Part shown: one piece after another, positions 8,817 through 18,414 of the stretch
Position numbering within the stretch: position 1 is the stretch's first letter
Layout: every line of letters begins with the position of its first letter
Origin: Streptomyces sp. NBC_00234
Lineage (GTDB): Bacteria; Actinomycetota; Actinomycetes; Streptomycetales; Streptomycetaceae
Assembly (NCBI RefSeq): GCF_036195325.1
Contig: NZ_CP108101.1
Span: 7,192,001-7,256,000 of the forward strand
DNA length: 64,000 nucleotides
Reading direction: 5' to 3'
Notes under the pieces: model-generated
Told to the model about the DNA's origin: nothing
Seen by the model: the letters and a program-made list of their open reading frames with translations, nothing else
Databases searched by the model: none
Made by a program: the position numbers and the translations under genes

Positions 8817-9908
8817 ATGACCCGTACATTGCGGGGCGCGATAGCCCTGGCCGGAGCGGCAGCACTCTCCCTGGGCGCGGTAGCGACCACAGGAGCGGCT
8901 GCACCGGCCGGGAATCCCGCGGCACAGGACGAGGTGAAGATCGGGCTGTTGCTGCCGGAGAGCAAGACCACGCGGTACGAGAAGTTCGACCGGCCGTACA
9001 TCGAGGACAAGATCAAGGAGCTGGCGCCCGGCGCCCAGATCGATTACTACAACGCGGCCGAGAGCGCCACCACGCAGCAGCAGCAGGTCAACACCGCCCT
9101 GGCCAAGGGCGACCAGGTGCTCATCCTGGATGCCGTGGACGCCAAGTCGATCCAGTCCTCCGTGCAGAAGGCACGTGACGCGGGTGTGAAGGTCGTCGCG
9201 TACGACCGCCTCGCGCAGGGCCCCGTCGACGCCTACGTCTCGTACGACAACAAGAAGGTCGGCGAACTGCAGGGCAAGGCCCTGCTCGACGCGCTGGGCG
9301 ACAAGGCCCAGGACGGCGAGATCGTGATGCACAACGGGTCGCCGACCGACCCGAACGCCGCCGAGTTCAAGGCGGGCGCGCACTCCGTCCTCGACGGCAA
9401 GGTGAAGATCGGCAAGGAGTACGACACTCCGAACTGGGACCCGAACAACGCCAACCAGCAGATGTCCGGTGCCATCAGCGCACTGGGCAAGGACAACATC
9501 GTCGGCGTCTACTCGGCCAACGACGGCCTGGCCGCAGGCATCGCCACCGCCCTCAAGGCGGCCGGCATCAACGTGCCGCTGACGGGGCAGGACGCCCAGC
9601 TCGACGCGATCCAGCGGATCCTCCTCGGCACCCAGACCATCACGGTCGAGAAGCCGTACAAGCCGGAGGCCGACGCCGCCGCCACGATGGCGGTCGACCT
9701 GGCCCAGGGCAAGGAGATCCCTGCTTCCCAGACGCCCGACACCGTCACCAGCGGAAGCGGTGAGAAGGTGCCGGCCAAGCTGCTGACACCGGTCGTGGTC
9801 GACAAGGACAACATCAACGAGACGGTCGTCAAGGACGGGCTGTACTCGATCGAGGAGATCTGTACTCCCACCTACTCCGACGCCTGTGAGAAGGCCGGTC
9901 TCCAGTAG
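8817..9908 (+). CDS. xylF: Xylose-type ABC transporter substrate-binding protein XylF
   Basis: A 363-residue type-1 periplasmic-binding-fold protein. Stretches such as VVAYDRL, YVSYDNKKVGELQ and the tail LLTPVVVDKDNINETVVKDG match what I know of E. coli XylF, so D-xylose is the expected ligand. The start is ATG at 8817 behind GAAAGGAG. The N-terminus is a Sec-type signal (positive start, Ala-rich core, TGAAAPAG cleavage region) but has no lipobox Cys, which is unusual for a Gram-positive binding protein that must stay on the cell. xylG and xylH follow directly. Confidence 0.9.
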   Translation: MTRTLRGAIALAGAAALSLGAVATTGAAAPAGNPAAQDEVKIGLLLPESKTTRYEKFDRPYIEDKIKELAPGAQIDYYNAAESATTQQQQVNTALAKGDQVLILDAVDAKSIQSSVQKARDAGVKVVAYDRLAQGPVDAYVSYDNKKVGELQGKALLDALGDKAQDGEIVMHNGSPTDPNAAEFKAGAHSVLDGKVKIGKEYDTPNWDPNNANQQMSGAISALGKDNIVGVYSANDGLAAGIATALKAAGINVPLTGQDAQLDAIQRILLGTQTITVEKPYKPEADAAATMAVDLAQGKEIPASQTPDTVTSGSGEKVPAKLLTPVVVDKDNINETVVKDGLYSIEEICTPTYSDACEKAGLQ

Positions 9909-9977
9909 TCGCGGACAGCCCATGGCCTCGGGGGCGAGGCGGCCCGTTCGGGCGGGCGCGCGGAGGAGGCGGTTCCG

Positions 9978-10760
9978 TTGCCGGAAGCACCTGTGCTCAC
10001 ACTGCGGGGGATCTCCAAACGGTTCGGCGCGGTCCAGGCGCTCTCGGGCTTCGACCTGGACGTGCATCCCGGCGAGGTCGTCGCCCTCGTCGGCGACAAC
10101 GGCGCAGGCAAGTCCACGGCGGTCAAGGCGATCGCCGGCGTGAACCCGCCGGACGAGGGCGTCATCGAATGGGAGGGCCGACGGGTCACCATCAGCCGGC
10201 CCCACGACGCGCAGAACCTCGGCATCGCCACCGTCTACCAGGACCTGGCGCTGTGCGACAACCTCGACGTGGTCGGGAATCTCTTCCTCGGCCGCGAGAT
10301 CACCCGGCTCGGTGTGCTCGACGAGGTGCGGATGGACAAGCGCTCGCGCGAACTGCTCGACACGCTGTCCATCCGTATTCCCAGCGTCCGTATCCCCGTC
10401 GCCTCCCTCTCCGGCGGTCAGCGCCAGACGGTGGCGATCGCCCGCTCGCTGATCGGTGAGCCGAAGGTCGTCATCCTGGACGAACCCACCGCCGCCCTGG
10501 GCGTGGAGCAGACCGCCGAAGTCCTCGACCTGGTCGAGCGGCTCCGCGAACGCGGACTCGGAACGATCCTGATCAGCCACAACATGGTGGACGTGATGGC
10601 GGTGGCCGACCGGATCGCCGTCATGCGCCTCGGCCGGAACAACGGGTTCTTCGACAGACGGAGCACCACCACCGAGGAGATCATCTCCGCCATCACCGGT
10701 GCCACCGACAGCGCCGTCACCCGCCGCCAGACCCGCAAGCGGGGGGAGGAAGAGCGATGA
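9978..10760 (+). CDS. xylG: Xylose-type ABC transporter ATP-binding protein XylG
   Basis: A 260-residue single-domain ABC ATPase. Walker A is GDNGAGKST (near residue 38), the signature is LSGGQRQ, and Walker B is VVILDEPTAALG. E. coli XylG is a tandem of two such domains; this actinobacterial form has one, so it would work as a homodimer. The start is TTG at 9978, supported by the strong ribosome-binding site GGAGGAGG. Its stop overlaps the xylH start by 4 bp (ATGA), which indicates translational coupling. Confidence 0.9.
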   Translation: MPEAPVLTLRGISKRFGAVQALSGFDLDVHPGEVVALVGDNGAGKSTAVKAIAGVNPPDEGVIEWEGRRVTISRPHDAQNLGIATVYQDLALCDNLDVVGNLFLGREITRLGVLDEVRMDKRSRELLDTLSIRIPSVRIPVASLSGGQRQTVAIARSLIGEPKVVILDEPTAALGVEQTAEVLDLVERLRERGLGTILISHNMVDVMAVADRIAVMRLGRNNGFFDRRSTTTEEIISAITGATDSAVTRRQTRKRGEEER

Positions 10761-12034
10761 GGCGCGAAAGGGGCCCCGACGATTCCGGCGGGCAGGGACC
10801 GGCACGCGATGCCATGCCCGCCGTGGACACCCGGCTGCTCGTCCGCGAGGAGGGCATCAAGGGATACCTCGGGGAGTTCCGGCGCAAGCTGCGCAGCGGT
10901 GAACTCGGTTCGATTCCCGTCGTCCTCGCCGTGATCATCATCTGGACCGTGTTCGGCAGCCTGAACAGCACGTTCCTCTCGGCGCAGAACCTCTCCGACC
11001 TCAGCCAGCAGATCGTCGGCACCGGCATGATCGCCGTCGGTATCGTCTTCGTCCTGCTGCTCGGCGAGATCGACCTCTCCGTCGGCTCCGTCAGCGGCCT
11101 CTGTGCCGCCATCTTCGCGGTGCTCAACGTCCTGAACGGGATGAACGAATGGCTGGCGCTGCTGCTCGCCATCGGGGGCGGGGCAGCGGTCGGCCTCATC
11201 CAGGGCTTCTTCTTCGCACGGGTCGGTGTGCCCGCCTTCGTGGTGACCCTGGCGGGCAACCTCGCCTGGAACGGTCTGATGCTGCAGATCCTGGGCGCCA
11301 GCGGCACGGTCAACATCCCGAGCGAGAGCATCGTCGCCAAGCTCTACTCGACCATCTTCGGGAGCCCGGCCGCCAGTTACATGACCGCGGCTGCCGGGGT
11401 CGGGCTGTTCCTGGCGTCTTCACTCCTGGACGCCGCGCGCCGTCGTGCCGCCGGGGTGCCGTTCCGGCCGATCGCGGAGATCGCGCTGCGCACCATCGTC
11501 CTCGCGGCCATCGCCTTCACCACCGCCTACATCCTCAACCAGTACCAGGGCCTTCCGCTGGCGCTGCTGATCTTCCTGATCCTGCTCGTGGTCGTGGACT
11601 TCATACTGCGCCGCACCACGTACGGCCGGCAGATCTTCGCGGTCGGCGGCAACATCGAGGGTGCGCGCCGTGCCGGTATCAGCGTGCCGTTGATCCGGAT
11701 GTCCGTGTTCTCGATCGCCGGCACCATGGCCGCGGTCGGCGGCCTCTTCCTGGCCGGCCAGATCCAGTCCGCGAGCCAGACCTCGGGCGGCGGCAACCTG
11801 CTGATGAACGTCATCGCCGCGGCCGTCATCGGCGGCACGAGCCTGTTCGGCGGGCGCGGCTCGGTCTGGTCCGCGCTGCTCGGTGCCCTGGTGATCGGAT
11901 CCATCCAGTCCGGCATGAACATCATGGGCGTCAGCAACGCCATCCAGTTCATGATCACCGGTGCGGTCCTGCTGGCCGCCGTGGTCGTCGACTCGCTGTC
12001 CCGCAGGAGTCAGAAGGCCGCCGGCCGGGCCTGA
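10757..12034 (+). CDS. xylH: Xylose-type ABC transporter permease XylH
   Basis: A 425-residue CUT2-class permease. After an unusually charged cytoplasmic N-terminus of about 50 residues come roughly ten membrane segments, including GEIDLSVGS (near residue 103), the hallmark of the RbsC/XylH/AraH family, and the conserved RRTTYGRQIFAVGGN loop near residue 285. It overlaps xylG by 4 bp, and its transcript probably ends at the long hairpin about 60 bp downstream. Xylose specificity rests mainly on XylF. Confidence 0.9.
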   Translation: MRRERGPDDSGGQGPARDAMPAVDTRLLVREEGIKGYLGEFRRKLRSGELGSIPVVLAVIIIWTVFGSLNSTFLSAQNLSDLSQQIVGTGMIAVGIVFVLLLGEIDLSVGSVSGLCAAIFAVLNVLNGMNEWLALLLAIGGGAAVGLIQGFFFARVGVPAFVVTLAGNLAWNGLMLQILGASGTVNIPSESIVAKLYSTIFGSPAASYMTAAAGVGLFLASSLLDAARRRAAGVPFRPIAEIALRTIVLAAIAFTTAYILNQYQGLPLALLIFLILLVVVDFILRRTTYGRQIFAVGGNIEGARRAGISVPLIRMSVFSIAGTMAAVGGLFLAGQIQSASQTSGGGNLLMNVIAAAVIGGTSLFGGRGSVWSALLGALVIGSIQSGMNIMGVSNAIQFMITGAVLLAAVVVDSLSRRSQKAAGRA

Positions 12035-12095
12035 TCCTCCGCGCGGTCCGTGTGCCCTCCCGGCACACGGAAGGAACGCGCTCAACGTGACGAAG

Positions 12096-12129
12096 GGGCC
12101 CGGTCCGCCTGTCGAGGCGGACCGGGCCC
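12096..12129 (+). terminator. Terminator of the xylFGH operon
   Basis: A perfect 14-bp stem (GGGCCCGGTCCGCC and its complement) with a 6-nt loop TGTCGA, followed by GTTTG. It lies 62 bp after xylH and has no gene opposing it. Confidence 0.8.
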
Positions 12130-12175
12130 GTTTGCTGTGCCCGGCCCGGTAGGCGGAGGCCGGCACGAGGGGGAC

Positions 12176-12201
12176 GCCGCTGTCGCCATCGCGACAGCGG
12201 C
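12176..12201 (+). other. Second perfect hairpin in the xylH-protease gap
   Basis: An 11-bp perfect stem (GCCGCTGTCGC) with loop CATC inside the 311-bp gap between xylH and the protease gene. It could be a second terminator, or a leader or operator structure of the protease gene, whose TAGCGT -10-like hexamer lies about 45 bp further on. Nothing else recognisable is in the gap. Confidence 0.4.
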
Positions 12202-12345
12202 ACTCATACGCCAGCCGATTCCCTTCAGCTGCCACCGCGCCCGCCAGTAGCGTTCCGCGACGCCGCCGCCGCGTCGGGTGACCTCGTCCGTGGGCATCGC
12301 CCGGCAGGGACGGCGGTCCGATCCCCCGCGAACCAGGAGAGCCAC

Positions 12346-15300
12346 GTGCCCCCATTCCAGCCCAGACGTACGAGGAGACGGCTCGCAGCCGTCTCCGTCG
12401 TGCTCGCCGCCACCGCCGCACTGCCCGGGGTCACCGGTGCCCCGGGCGCCCGGGCGGCGACGGGCGCCACCGGCTTCGTACCGACCGGGGCCGCCTCGTC
12501 CGCGCCCGTCACGGTCACGCTCGTCACCGGCGACACGGTCACCCTCGTTCCCGGACCCGACGGGAAGCCGCAGGCGGCCGTCGTGCCCGCACCCGGCGGC
12601 GCGCCGCGTACGTTCCAGGTGATCAACGACGCCGACGGAGACCTCTACGTCATTCCCTCCGACGCCGCCGACGGCATCGCCACGCAGGCCGTGGACCGCG
12701 AACTGTTCAATGTCACGCGGCTGGTCGAGGACGGGTACGCCGACGGGAGGGCGAAGAGCCTCCCGGTGATCGTCGGCTACGCGGACGGCCCCTCCGACGC
12801 GACGCTGAGCCGGCGCGCCGACGCCCTGCCCTCGGCCACCACCGGTGCCGTGCTCAAGCGCTCCGACATGGCGGGCCAGCGTGTCACCAAGGAGCAGGCC
12901 GGGCGCTTCTGGCGGTCCGTCAGACCGGTCTCGAAGTCCCCGCGCCGGGGCAGGCCCGTCACCGCGCCGGGAACCTCGGGCGTCAGCCGCCTCTGGTACG
13001 ACGCCAAGGTCGAGGCCGTCCTCGACAAGAGCGTGCCGCAGATCGGCGCACCACAGGCGTGGGCGAAGGGGTACGACGGCAAGGGCGTGAAGGTCGCCGT
13101 GCTGGACACCGGCGTCGACCTCACCAACGCGGACGTCAAGGACCGCATCGCCGCACAGCAGAGCTTCGTCCCCGACCAGGACGTGCAGGACGGCCAGGGG
13201 CACGGCACCCATGTCGCCTCGACCATCGCGGGGAGCGGCGCCAACTCCGGTGGCGCGTACAAGGGCGTGGCGCCGTCCGCGGACCTCCTGGTCGGCAAGG
13301 TGCTCAACAACGCCGGGCAGGGACAGAGTTCGTGGATCCTCGCGGGCATGGAATGGGCAGCCGCCATGGGTGCCGATGTCGTCAGCATGAGTCTGGGCGG
13401 TTCCACGGCCTCGGCGAGCGACCCGATGACGGAGGCCGTGGACCGGCTCAGCGCCGCCACGGGCACGCTGTTCGTGATCGCCGCCGGCAACTCCGGACCG
13501 GGAGGCCGGAGCATAGGCACGCCCGGAACCGCCGACTCGGCGCTCACCGTCGGTGCCGTCGACAAGTCCGAGGGCCTCGCGGCCTTCTCCAGCCGCGGCC
13601 CACGCCCCGGCGACTTCGCGATCAAGCCCGACATCACCGCACCGGGCGTGAACATCGTCGCCGCCCGCGCGGCGGGTACGTCCATCGGCACCCCGGTCGA
13701 CGCCAACTACACGGCCCTGAACGGCACATCGATGGCCACCCCGCACGTCGCGGGCGCCGCCGCCATCCTCGCCCAGCGCCACCCCGACTGGAGCGGCGAG
13801 CGCATCAAGAGCGCCCTGACCGCCACCTCGAAGGTCAACGCCGGTCAGACCGTCTACCAGCAGGGAAACGGCCGCGTCGACGTCGCGGCGGCCCTCGACC
13901 CGGCACTGGAGATCGCCGGGCGCGCCGACTTCGGCTACGTCATGTACCAGGAGTCCGGAACGTACGAGAAGCAGACCCGGACCGTCACCCTGAGCAACAC
14001 CGGTGACGCCGCCCTCACCGTGAAGCTGGACATGGCGCTCAGCGGCGGCCTGCCCGCCGGCGCCGTCACGCTCTCCGCGGCCTCGGCCACCATCCCGGCC
14101 CACGGCACCACCGACGTCACCGCCACCCTCGACGCGACAGCCGTCGCCGACGGGCAGTACGGCGGCACGATCACGGCCACCGCGGACAACGGCGTCACCG
14201 CCCACACCGTCGTCGGCCTCGTCAAGCAGCCTCCGCAGCACCGCATCAACCTCACCGTCACGGACCGCTTCGGCAATCCCGCCGGCGCCGGCCTCTTCGG
14301 CCTGAACCTGGACACCGGCGCACTCGTCGACGCGTCCGTCGGCGCGGGCGGCGGGGAGCTCAGCCTCCCCGCGGGCCGGTACTCCTTCCAGGGCCAGGTC
14401 GTCACACGGCGCGTCCCGTCCGGGAACGCCATGACGGGCTACGCCACGGACGTCTTCGCCATCCAGGAGACCGACATCCGCGAGGGTGACCGGAGCATCA
14501 CCATCGACGGCACGAAGGCCGAGGACGTCGCGATCGACCCGGTCGACGAGGACCGCCCGCTGGAGCGGTCCTCCATGTCGTTCAGTACGACCCGGACCTC
14601 CGCCGCCAGGGTCTCCGTGACCCAGCTGATGGCCAACACCACCCACTGGATGGACATGCGCTGGGGTGCCATCCCCACCACCGGAAGCACCACGGTGGGC
14701 AAGCAGTACGCCCAGTTCTCCGTCGCCTCGCGCGAGCCGCTGATCCGTGCCAGGGTCACCCGCCCCGACAGCTTCGCGATCACCGCCAAGACGTCCTCCC
14801 TGCAAGCCGGATACGCCGACGGCACCCGCTCCTTCGACGTCGTGGACGCGGGCGGCGGCACCGCCGAGGACCTGGCGAAGACCGATGTCAGGGGCAAGGC
14901 GGCCCTGCTCCACTTCACCCGGTTCACCGGAGCTCTCGCCGCGGTGAAGAGTCTGGCCGCCGCGGGCGCCGCCGCGATCGTCCTCGTCCCCGCCGACGAC
15001 TCCCCGCAGTTGCGGTACACCCCCGACGTCACCGTCCCGTACTTCACCACGGACTACGACGAGGGCCGCAGGCTGGCGACGGCCGTGGCCGAGGGCCGCA
15101 CCACGATCTCCCTCACCACGGTCCAGGACTCCCGCTACACCTACCGAGGCGCCCGTTACTACGAGGGCATCCCGAAGGGCCTGCGGATCAAAGCAGGGAG
15201 AGAGGACTTCACCAGGGTCAAGTCCGCCTATCACTCCGACGTCGAGGACCGCAGGAGAGTGAGCGCGGTCCTCTCGTCCGGGACGTATCCCGTCGCCAAT

Positions 15301-16167
15301 GCCGCAGCGACCGAGCCCGTTGTCCAGGGGCGCACCCGCGACGACCATCTGCTCACCGACGACACGATCCAGTACCAGCGCCTCATCTACGCCCCCGGAT
15401 CAGCGGTCATGTACGGGCCCGCGAAGTCGTACCGGCCCGGCACGACGGTCGACGAGACCTGGTTCGCGCCCGCCATGCACCCGGCGGGCGGGCACTTCGG
15501 CCCGTGCGCCTTCTGCCGGACCGATCTCGGGACGGTCTTCAGCCCGGCGACGGGCGGCGACTCCGACGCCGGTCACTTCATGACCGGTGGCATCAGCCGC
15601 AGTTGGTCGGCCTACCGCAACGGCGAGCGCATCGAGGACAGCACCCAGCTGTTCGTGCCCGAGCCCGCCGTCTACCGTCTGATCAGCGACGACGAACGCC
15701 CGGCGAACACGCCCGGCACGGTGCTCGGCGGCAAGGTCCGTACCGAATGGACCTTCAACTCCGCCGCACCGAAGGCGATGACCGTCGACGGCTGCTCCGC
15801 CCTCGCCGCCGGTATCACCGCCTGCGAGGCGCTGCCGGTCGTCGTCCCGCACTACACGATGCCGGTCGACCTGCACAATCAGGCCCGTGCGGGCACGGCG
15901 TACGCGTTCACCGTCCAGGGACTGCGCGCGACGGGCTTCGAGGGCGGGACCCGGATGGCCGGTGCCAAGGTGTGGATCAGCTCCGACGACGGTGCCACCT
16001 GGCGCTCCGTCCGCGTCGACCGCACCGATGACCGCTCCTTCCGCGCGATGCTGGTGAATCCCGGACGCTCGGAAGGCAACGGCTTCGTGAGCGTCAGGGC
16101 CGAGATCTGGGACGCGGCGGGCAACCGCAGCCTCCAGACCATCACCCGGGCCTACGCCCTGCGCTGA
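12346..16167 (+). CDS. Large secreted S8 (subtilisin-like) serine peptidase with PA domain
   Basis: A 1273-residue secreted protease. Signal peptide about 1-40; propeptide region opening with VTLVTGDTVTL (about 55-220), a pattern seen in many giant Streptomyces S8 proteases; S8 catalytic domain about 240-520 with Asp254 (VLDTGVD), His286 (GHGTHVA), oxyanion Asn382 (AAGNSG) and Ser462 (NGTSMATPHVAG). A beta-sandwich follows, then a protease-associated-like segment near 825-930, and an extended C-terminal region of unknown fold. GTG at 12346 is preceded by AGGAGAGCCAC. The gene appears to be transcribed alone, with a terminator directly downstream. The substrate is unknown; extracellular protein breakdown is likely. 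Confidence 0.93.
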   Translation: MPPFQPRRTRRRLAAVSVVLAATAALPGVTGAPGARAATGATGFVPTGAASSAPVTVTLVTGDTVTLVPGPDGKPQAAVVPAPGGAPRTFQVINDADGDLYVIPSDAADGIATQAVDRELFNVTRLVEDGYADGRAKSLPVIVGYADGPSDATLSRRADALPSATTGAVLKRSDMAGQRVTKEQAGRFWRSVRPVSKSPRRGRPVTAPGTSGVSRLWYDAKVEAVLDKSVPQIGAPQAWAKGYDGKGVKVAVLDTGVDLTNADVKDRIAAQQSFVPDQDVQDGQGHGTHVASTIAGSGANSGGAYKGVAPSADLLVGKVLNNAGQGQSSWILAGMEWAAAMGADVVSMSLGGSTASASDPMTEAVDRLSAATGTLFVIAAGNSGPGGRSIGTPGTADSALTVGAVDKSEGLAAFSSRGPRPGDFAIKPDITAPGVNIVAARAAGTSIGTPVDANYTALNGTSMATPHVAGAAAILAQRHPDWSGERIKSALTATSKVNAGQTVYQQGNGRVDVAAALDPALEIAGRADFGYVMYQESGTYEKQTRTVTLSNTGDAALTVKLDMALSGGLPAGAVTLSAASATIPAHGTTDVTATLDATAVADGQYGGTITATADNGVTAHTVVGLVKQPPQHRINLTVTDRFGNPAGAGLFGLNLDTGALVDASVGAGGGELSLPAGRYSFQGQVVTRRVPSGNAMTGYATDVFAIQETDIREGDRSITIDGTKAEDVAIDPVDEDRPLERSSMSFSTTRTSAARVSVTQLMANTTHWMDMRWGAIPTTGSTTVGKQYAQFSVASREPLIRARVTRPDSFAITAKTSSLQAGYADGTRSFDVVDAGGGTAEDLAKTDVRGKAALLHFTRFTGALAAVKSLAAAGAAAIVLVPADDSPQLRYTPDVTVPYFTTDYDEGRRLATAVAEGRTTISLTTVQDSRYTYRGARYYEGIPKGLRIKAGREDFTRVKSAYHSDVEDRRRVSAVLSSGTYPVANAAATEPVVQGRTRDDHLLTDDTIQYQRLIYAPGSAVMYGPAKSYRPGTTVDETWFAPAMHPAGGHFGPCAFCRTDLGTVFSPATGGDSDAGHFMTGGISRSWSAYRNGERIEDSTQLFVPEPAVYRLISDDERPANTPGTVLGGKVRTEWTFNSAAPKAMTVDGCSALAAGITACEALPVVVPHYTMPVDLHNQARAGTAYAFTVQGLRATGFEGGTRMAGAKVWISSDDGATWRSVRVDRTDDRSFRAMLVNPGRSEGNGFVSVRAEIWDAAGNRSLQTITRAYALR

Positions 16168-16186
16168 CGCGGCACCATCCCCCAGG

Positions 16187-16214
16187 GGGTCCGCCGGAGC
16201 GTTCCGGCGGACCC
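16187..16214 (+). terminator. Terminator after the S8 peptidase gene
   Basis: A perfect 12-bp stem (GGGTCCGCCGGA) with loop GCGT, followed by TTCCTCC, 20 bp after the stop codon. Confidence 0.8.
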
Positions 16215-16393
16215 TTCCTCCGTCCGTGCCGCCGGCGGAGTGTGGGTAATGAGTCAGTAACAGCTCCCTCCTAGCGTCCGCCTGCCCGACCGGACGGTGC
16301 CTGCCCCCCCGGACCGCGCGTCCGGCCGGGCAGGCCCATGGATCTACGGGGCTGTGTCCGGCGCGCCCGGCCCACAGCTTCGAAGGAGCAGAC

Positions 16394-17413
16394 GTGACCC
16401 TCGAAGCGGCTCGACAGGACGGCGTCCCCGGTCCTCTGTTCGCCCTCGGAGTGGGGCCGGAGGAGGAACGCGTCTACCGCCGCCTGCTGCGTCTGGGGCC
16501 CTCCTCGGTGGACGCGGTCGCCGAAGCCACCGGGCTCGCCGTCGAGGAGGCCGACCGGCTGGCGGAGTCGCTGGTGGCGCGCGGACTGCTCACCACGTCG
16601 GGGGGCGACCGGAGCCGCTGGATCGCCGTGGCACCACAGATCGGCGTCGAGGCCCTGATCCGGCGCAGGGAGCGCGAACTGTCGGACGCCCGCAGAACGC
16701 TGGTGTCCCTGGTGGCCGAGCACCACGACGCCGCCTCCGGCATGTCGGGGCGCGGTGGTCCCGTCGAGCTCCTCAAGACCTCCGAGGCGCTCGCCCGCCG
16801 CCAGGCCGAACTGGAGGCCGGCGTCGAGCGGGAGATGATGGTGCTGTCCAAGGCCCCCTTCGTACGGGGCACGGACCGCACCGCGGAGGTCCTCGACCTG
16901 CTCGGACGGAAGGTCGAGTGCCGTTCGGTGTACGACCGTTCCGCCCTCGACCGGCCCGGTGCGCTGCGCACCATCACGGCGTACCGGAGCGCCGGGGAGC
17001 GGATCCGGGTTGCGGACGGACTGCCCATGAAGATCCTCATCGCCGACCGGAGCGCCGCTCTCGTGCCGGTGGGGCCGCACTGCCCCGGCGAGTGGATGAT
17101 GATCGGCCGGAGCGACCTGCTCGACGGTCTGGTGACGCTGTTCGAGCTGATCTGGTCGCGGAGCGTCCCGCTCTCCGCGGCCCCGCACCACGACGGCGCC
17201 GGGGAGCCGCTGCCCCGTGAGGACGCCGAACTCCTCACCCTGCTCTTCGGCGGTCTCACGGACGCGGCGATCGCGCGTCAGACGGGTGCCAGCGTCCGTA
17301 CGGTGCAGCGCAGGGTGACCCGGCTGATGCTGCGGGCCGGGGTGCAGAGCAGGGCCCAACTGGCCTGGCAGGCAACCCGGTGGGGGTGGCTGGAGGAGGA
17401 GCGGGAGGACTGA
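16394..17413 (+). CDS. TrmB-like / LuxR-type HTH transcriptional regulator
   Basis: A 339-residue cytoplasmic regulator with two DNA-binding-like ends. Residues about 15-75 resemble a TrmB winged helix (ERVYRRLLRLGPSSVDAVAEA). The middle (about 95-250) resembles a phospholipase-D-like effector region of TrmB proteins. The last 60 residues (LLTLLFGGLTDAAIARQTG, SVRTVQRRV) form a LuxR-type HTH. This combination is common among orphan regulators of streptomycetes. GTG at 16394 follows GAAGGAGCAGAC. Its target is unknown; the neighbouring protease is a candidate because both lie in one direction, but a terminator separates them. Confidence 0.82.
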   Translation: MTLEAARQDGVPGPLFALGVGPEEERVYRRLLRLGPSSVDAVAEATGLAVEEADRLAESLVARGLLTTSGGDRSRWIAVAPQIGVEALIRRRERELSDARRTLVSLVAEHHDAASGMSGRGGPVELLKTSEALARRQAELEAGVEREMMVLSKAPFVRGTDRTAEVLDLLGRKVECRSVYDRSALDRPGALRTITAYRSAGERIRVADGLPMKILIADRSAALVPVGPHCPGEWMMIGRSDLLDGLVTLFELIWSRSVPLSAAPHHDGAGEPLPREDAELLTLLFGGLTDAAIARQTGASVRTVQRRVTRLMLRAGVQSRAQLAWQATRWGWLEEERED

Positions 17414-17491
17414 CGCCCCTCTTCCCGCTCGCCCCGGAGGTGGCCGCGACGCTGCGCGGTGCGGCCGAACCCGCGGCCCTGGGGGCAGGCG

Positions 17492-18169
17492 TCAGGCACC
17501 GGTGGGACGGGTGGGCTCCCGGAACGGTCCGTCCAGTGCCGCCCACTGGAGCAGCATGATCGTCTTGGCGTCCGCGATCTCCCCGCTGCGGATCCTGGCG
17601 AGCGCCTCGCCGAAGCCGAGTTCCACGGTCGCGATGTCCTCGCCCTCGGCGGCGATCCCGTGGCCGTCGGCCGCGGAAGCCGTCGGTTCGTAGGGAGCAG
17701 CGAAGAAGTGCAGGCGTTCGGTGACGGATCCCGGGCTCATGTAGACCTCGAAGACGGGCTCGGGGACCCCGATGACGTGTCCGGTCTCCTCGGCGGCCTC
17801 CCTGCGGATGGCCGCCTCGGGGGCCTCGCCGTCCAGGAGTCCGGCAGCGGTCTCGATCAGCATCCCGTCGGGATGCCCGTTGACGTAGGCGGGCAGACGG
17901 AACTGACGGGTCAGCAGCACGGTGCGCCGGTCGGTGTTGTACAGCAGGACCGTCGCGCCGTCGCCGCGGTCGTAGGTCTCGCGCTGCTCCCGGCTCCAGT
18001 GGCCGTCGCTGTGCTGGTAGTCGAAGGTCGTCCTGCGCAGCACGTACCAGTCGCAGGAGAGCACCTCCACGTCCTCGACGCGGACCCGCGGGTTGCCGGT
18101 CAGGTCCCGGCCGTGCCGGTCCAGTCCGGTGCGTCCACGCCGGTCGGGGGTGTCCAGGCCGGCGGTCAT
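17492..18169 (-). CDS. nudK: GDP-mannose-type Nudix pyrophosphatase NudK
   Basis: A 225-residue Nudix hydrolase. The Nudix box runs from GLLDGEAPEAAIRREAAEE into TGH near residue 118, with all metal-binding Glu residues. The flanking stretches REVYDRG-like (RETYDRGDGATVLLYN), TRQFRLPAYVNG and FEVYMSPGSVTERLHFF follow E. coli NudK closely, so it likely hydrolyses GDP-mannose or a related nucleotide sugar in the cytosol. About 35 extra residues precede the family start, so the true start could be internal; ATG at 18169 is the first in frame. It is divergent from the monooxygenase gene and shares its promoter region. Confidence 0.88.
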   Translation of the reverse strand: MTAGLDTPDRRGRTGLDRHGRDLTGNPRVRVEDVEVLSCDWYVLRRTTFDYQHSDGHWSREQRETYDRGDGATVLLYNTDRRTVLLTRQFRLPAYVNGHPDGMLIETAAGLLDGEAPEAAIRREAAEETGHVIGVPEPVFEVYMSPGSVTERLHFFAAPYEPTASAADGHGIAAEGEDIATVELGFGEALARIRSGEIADAKTIMLLQWAALDGPFREPTRPTGA

Positions 18170-18251
18170 CGGGAGGCCCGGGGCGTCAGGGGGTGGGGGA
18201 CAGGGGTCACGATGGGCACTCCTCGCGGTGGAAGGGTCGGATCGCTCATTT

Positions 18252-18287
18252 CTAACATGAGAATGTTAGTTTGCACATTTCCATGTG
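18252..18287. promoter_or_regulatory. Two adjacent palindromes in the nudK/monooxygenase divergent promoter
   Basis: CTAACAT-GAGA-ATGTTAG (18252-18269) is a perfect 7-bp inverted repeat. Four bases later CACAT-TTCC-ATGTG (18274-18287) is a perfect 5-bp one. They sit in an AT-rich island within very GC-rich DNA between two divergent genes, which fits an operator for a TetR- or MarR-type repressor. No such regulator gene is adjacent. Confidence 0.55.
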
Positions 18288-18414
18288 AGAGTGTTCAGGG
18301 GTGTCCTCGAAAGAGGCCGGGGCGGGGGGCGGCCGGTCCCGGCTCGCCGACCGTGCCTCGCCGGGCGACGATGGAGGACGGGACCGGTCCGGGAGAGGCA
18401 CTTGGGAGGCACCC

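Noticed and set aside
12082..15348. Long open frame on the minus strand opposite the S8 peptidase
   Set aside because: Composition is the Gly/Val/Arg-rich pattern expected from the antisense of a high-GC gene; no motif, while the plus strand has a full S8 triad.
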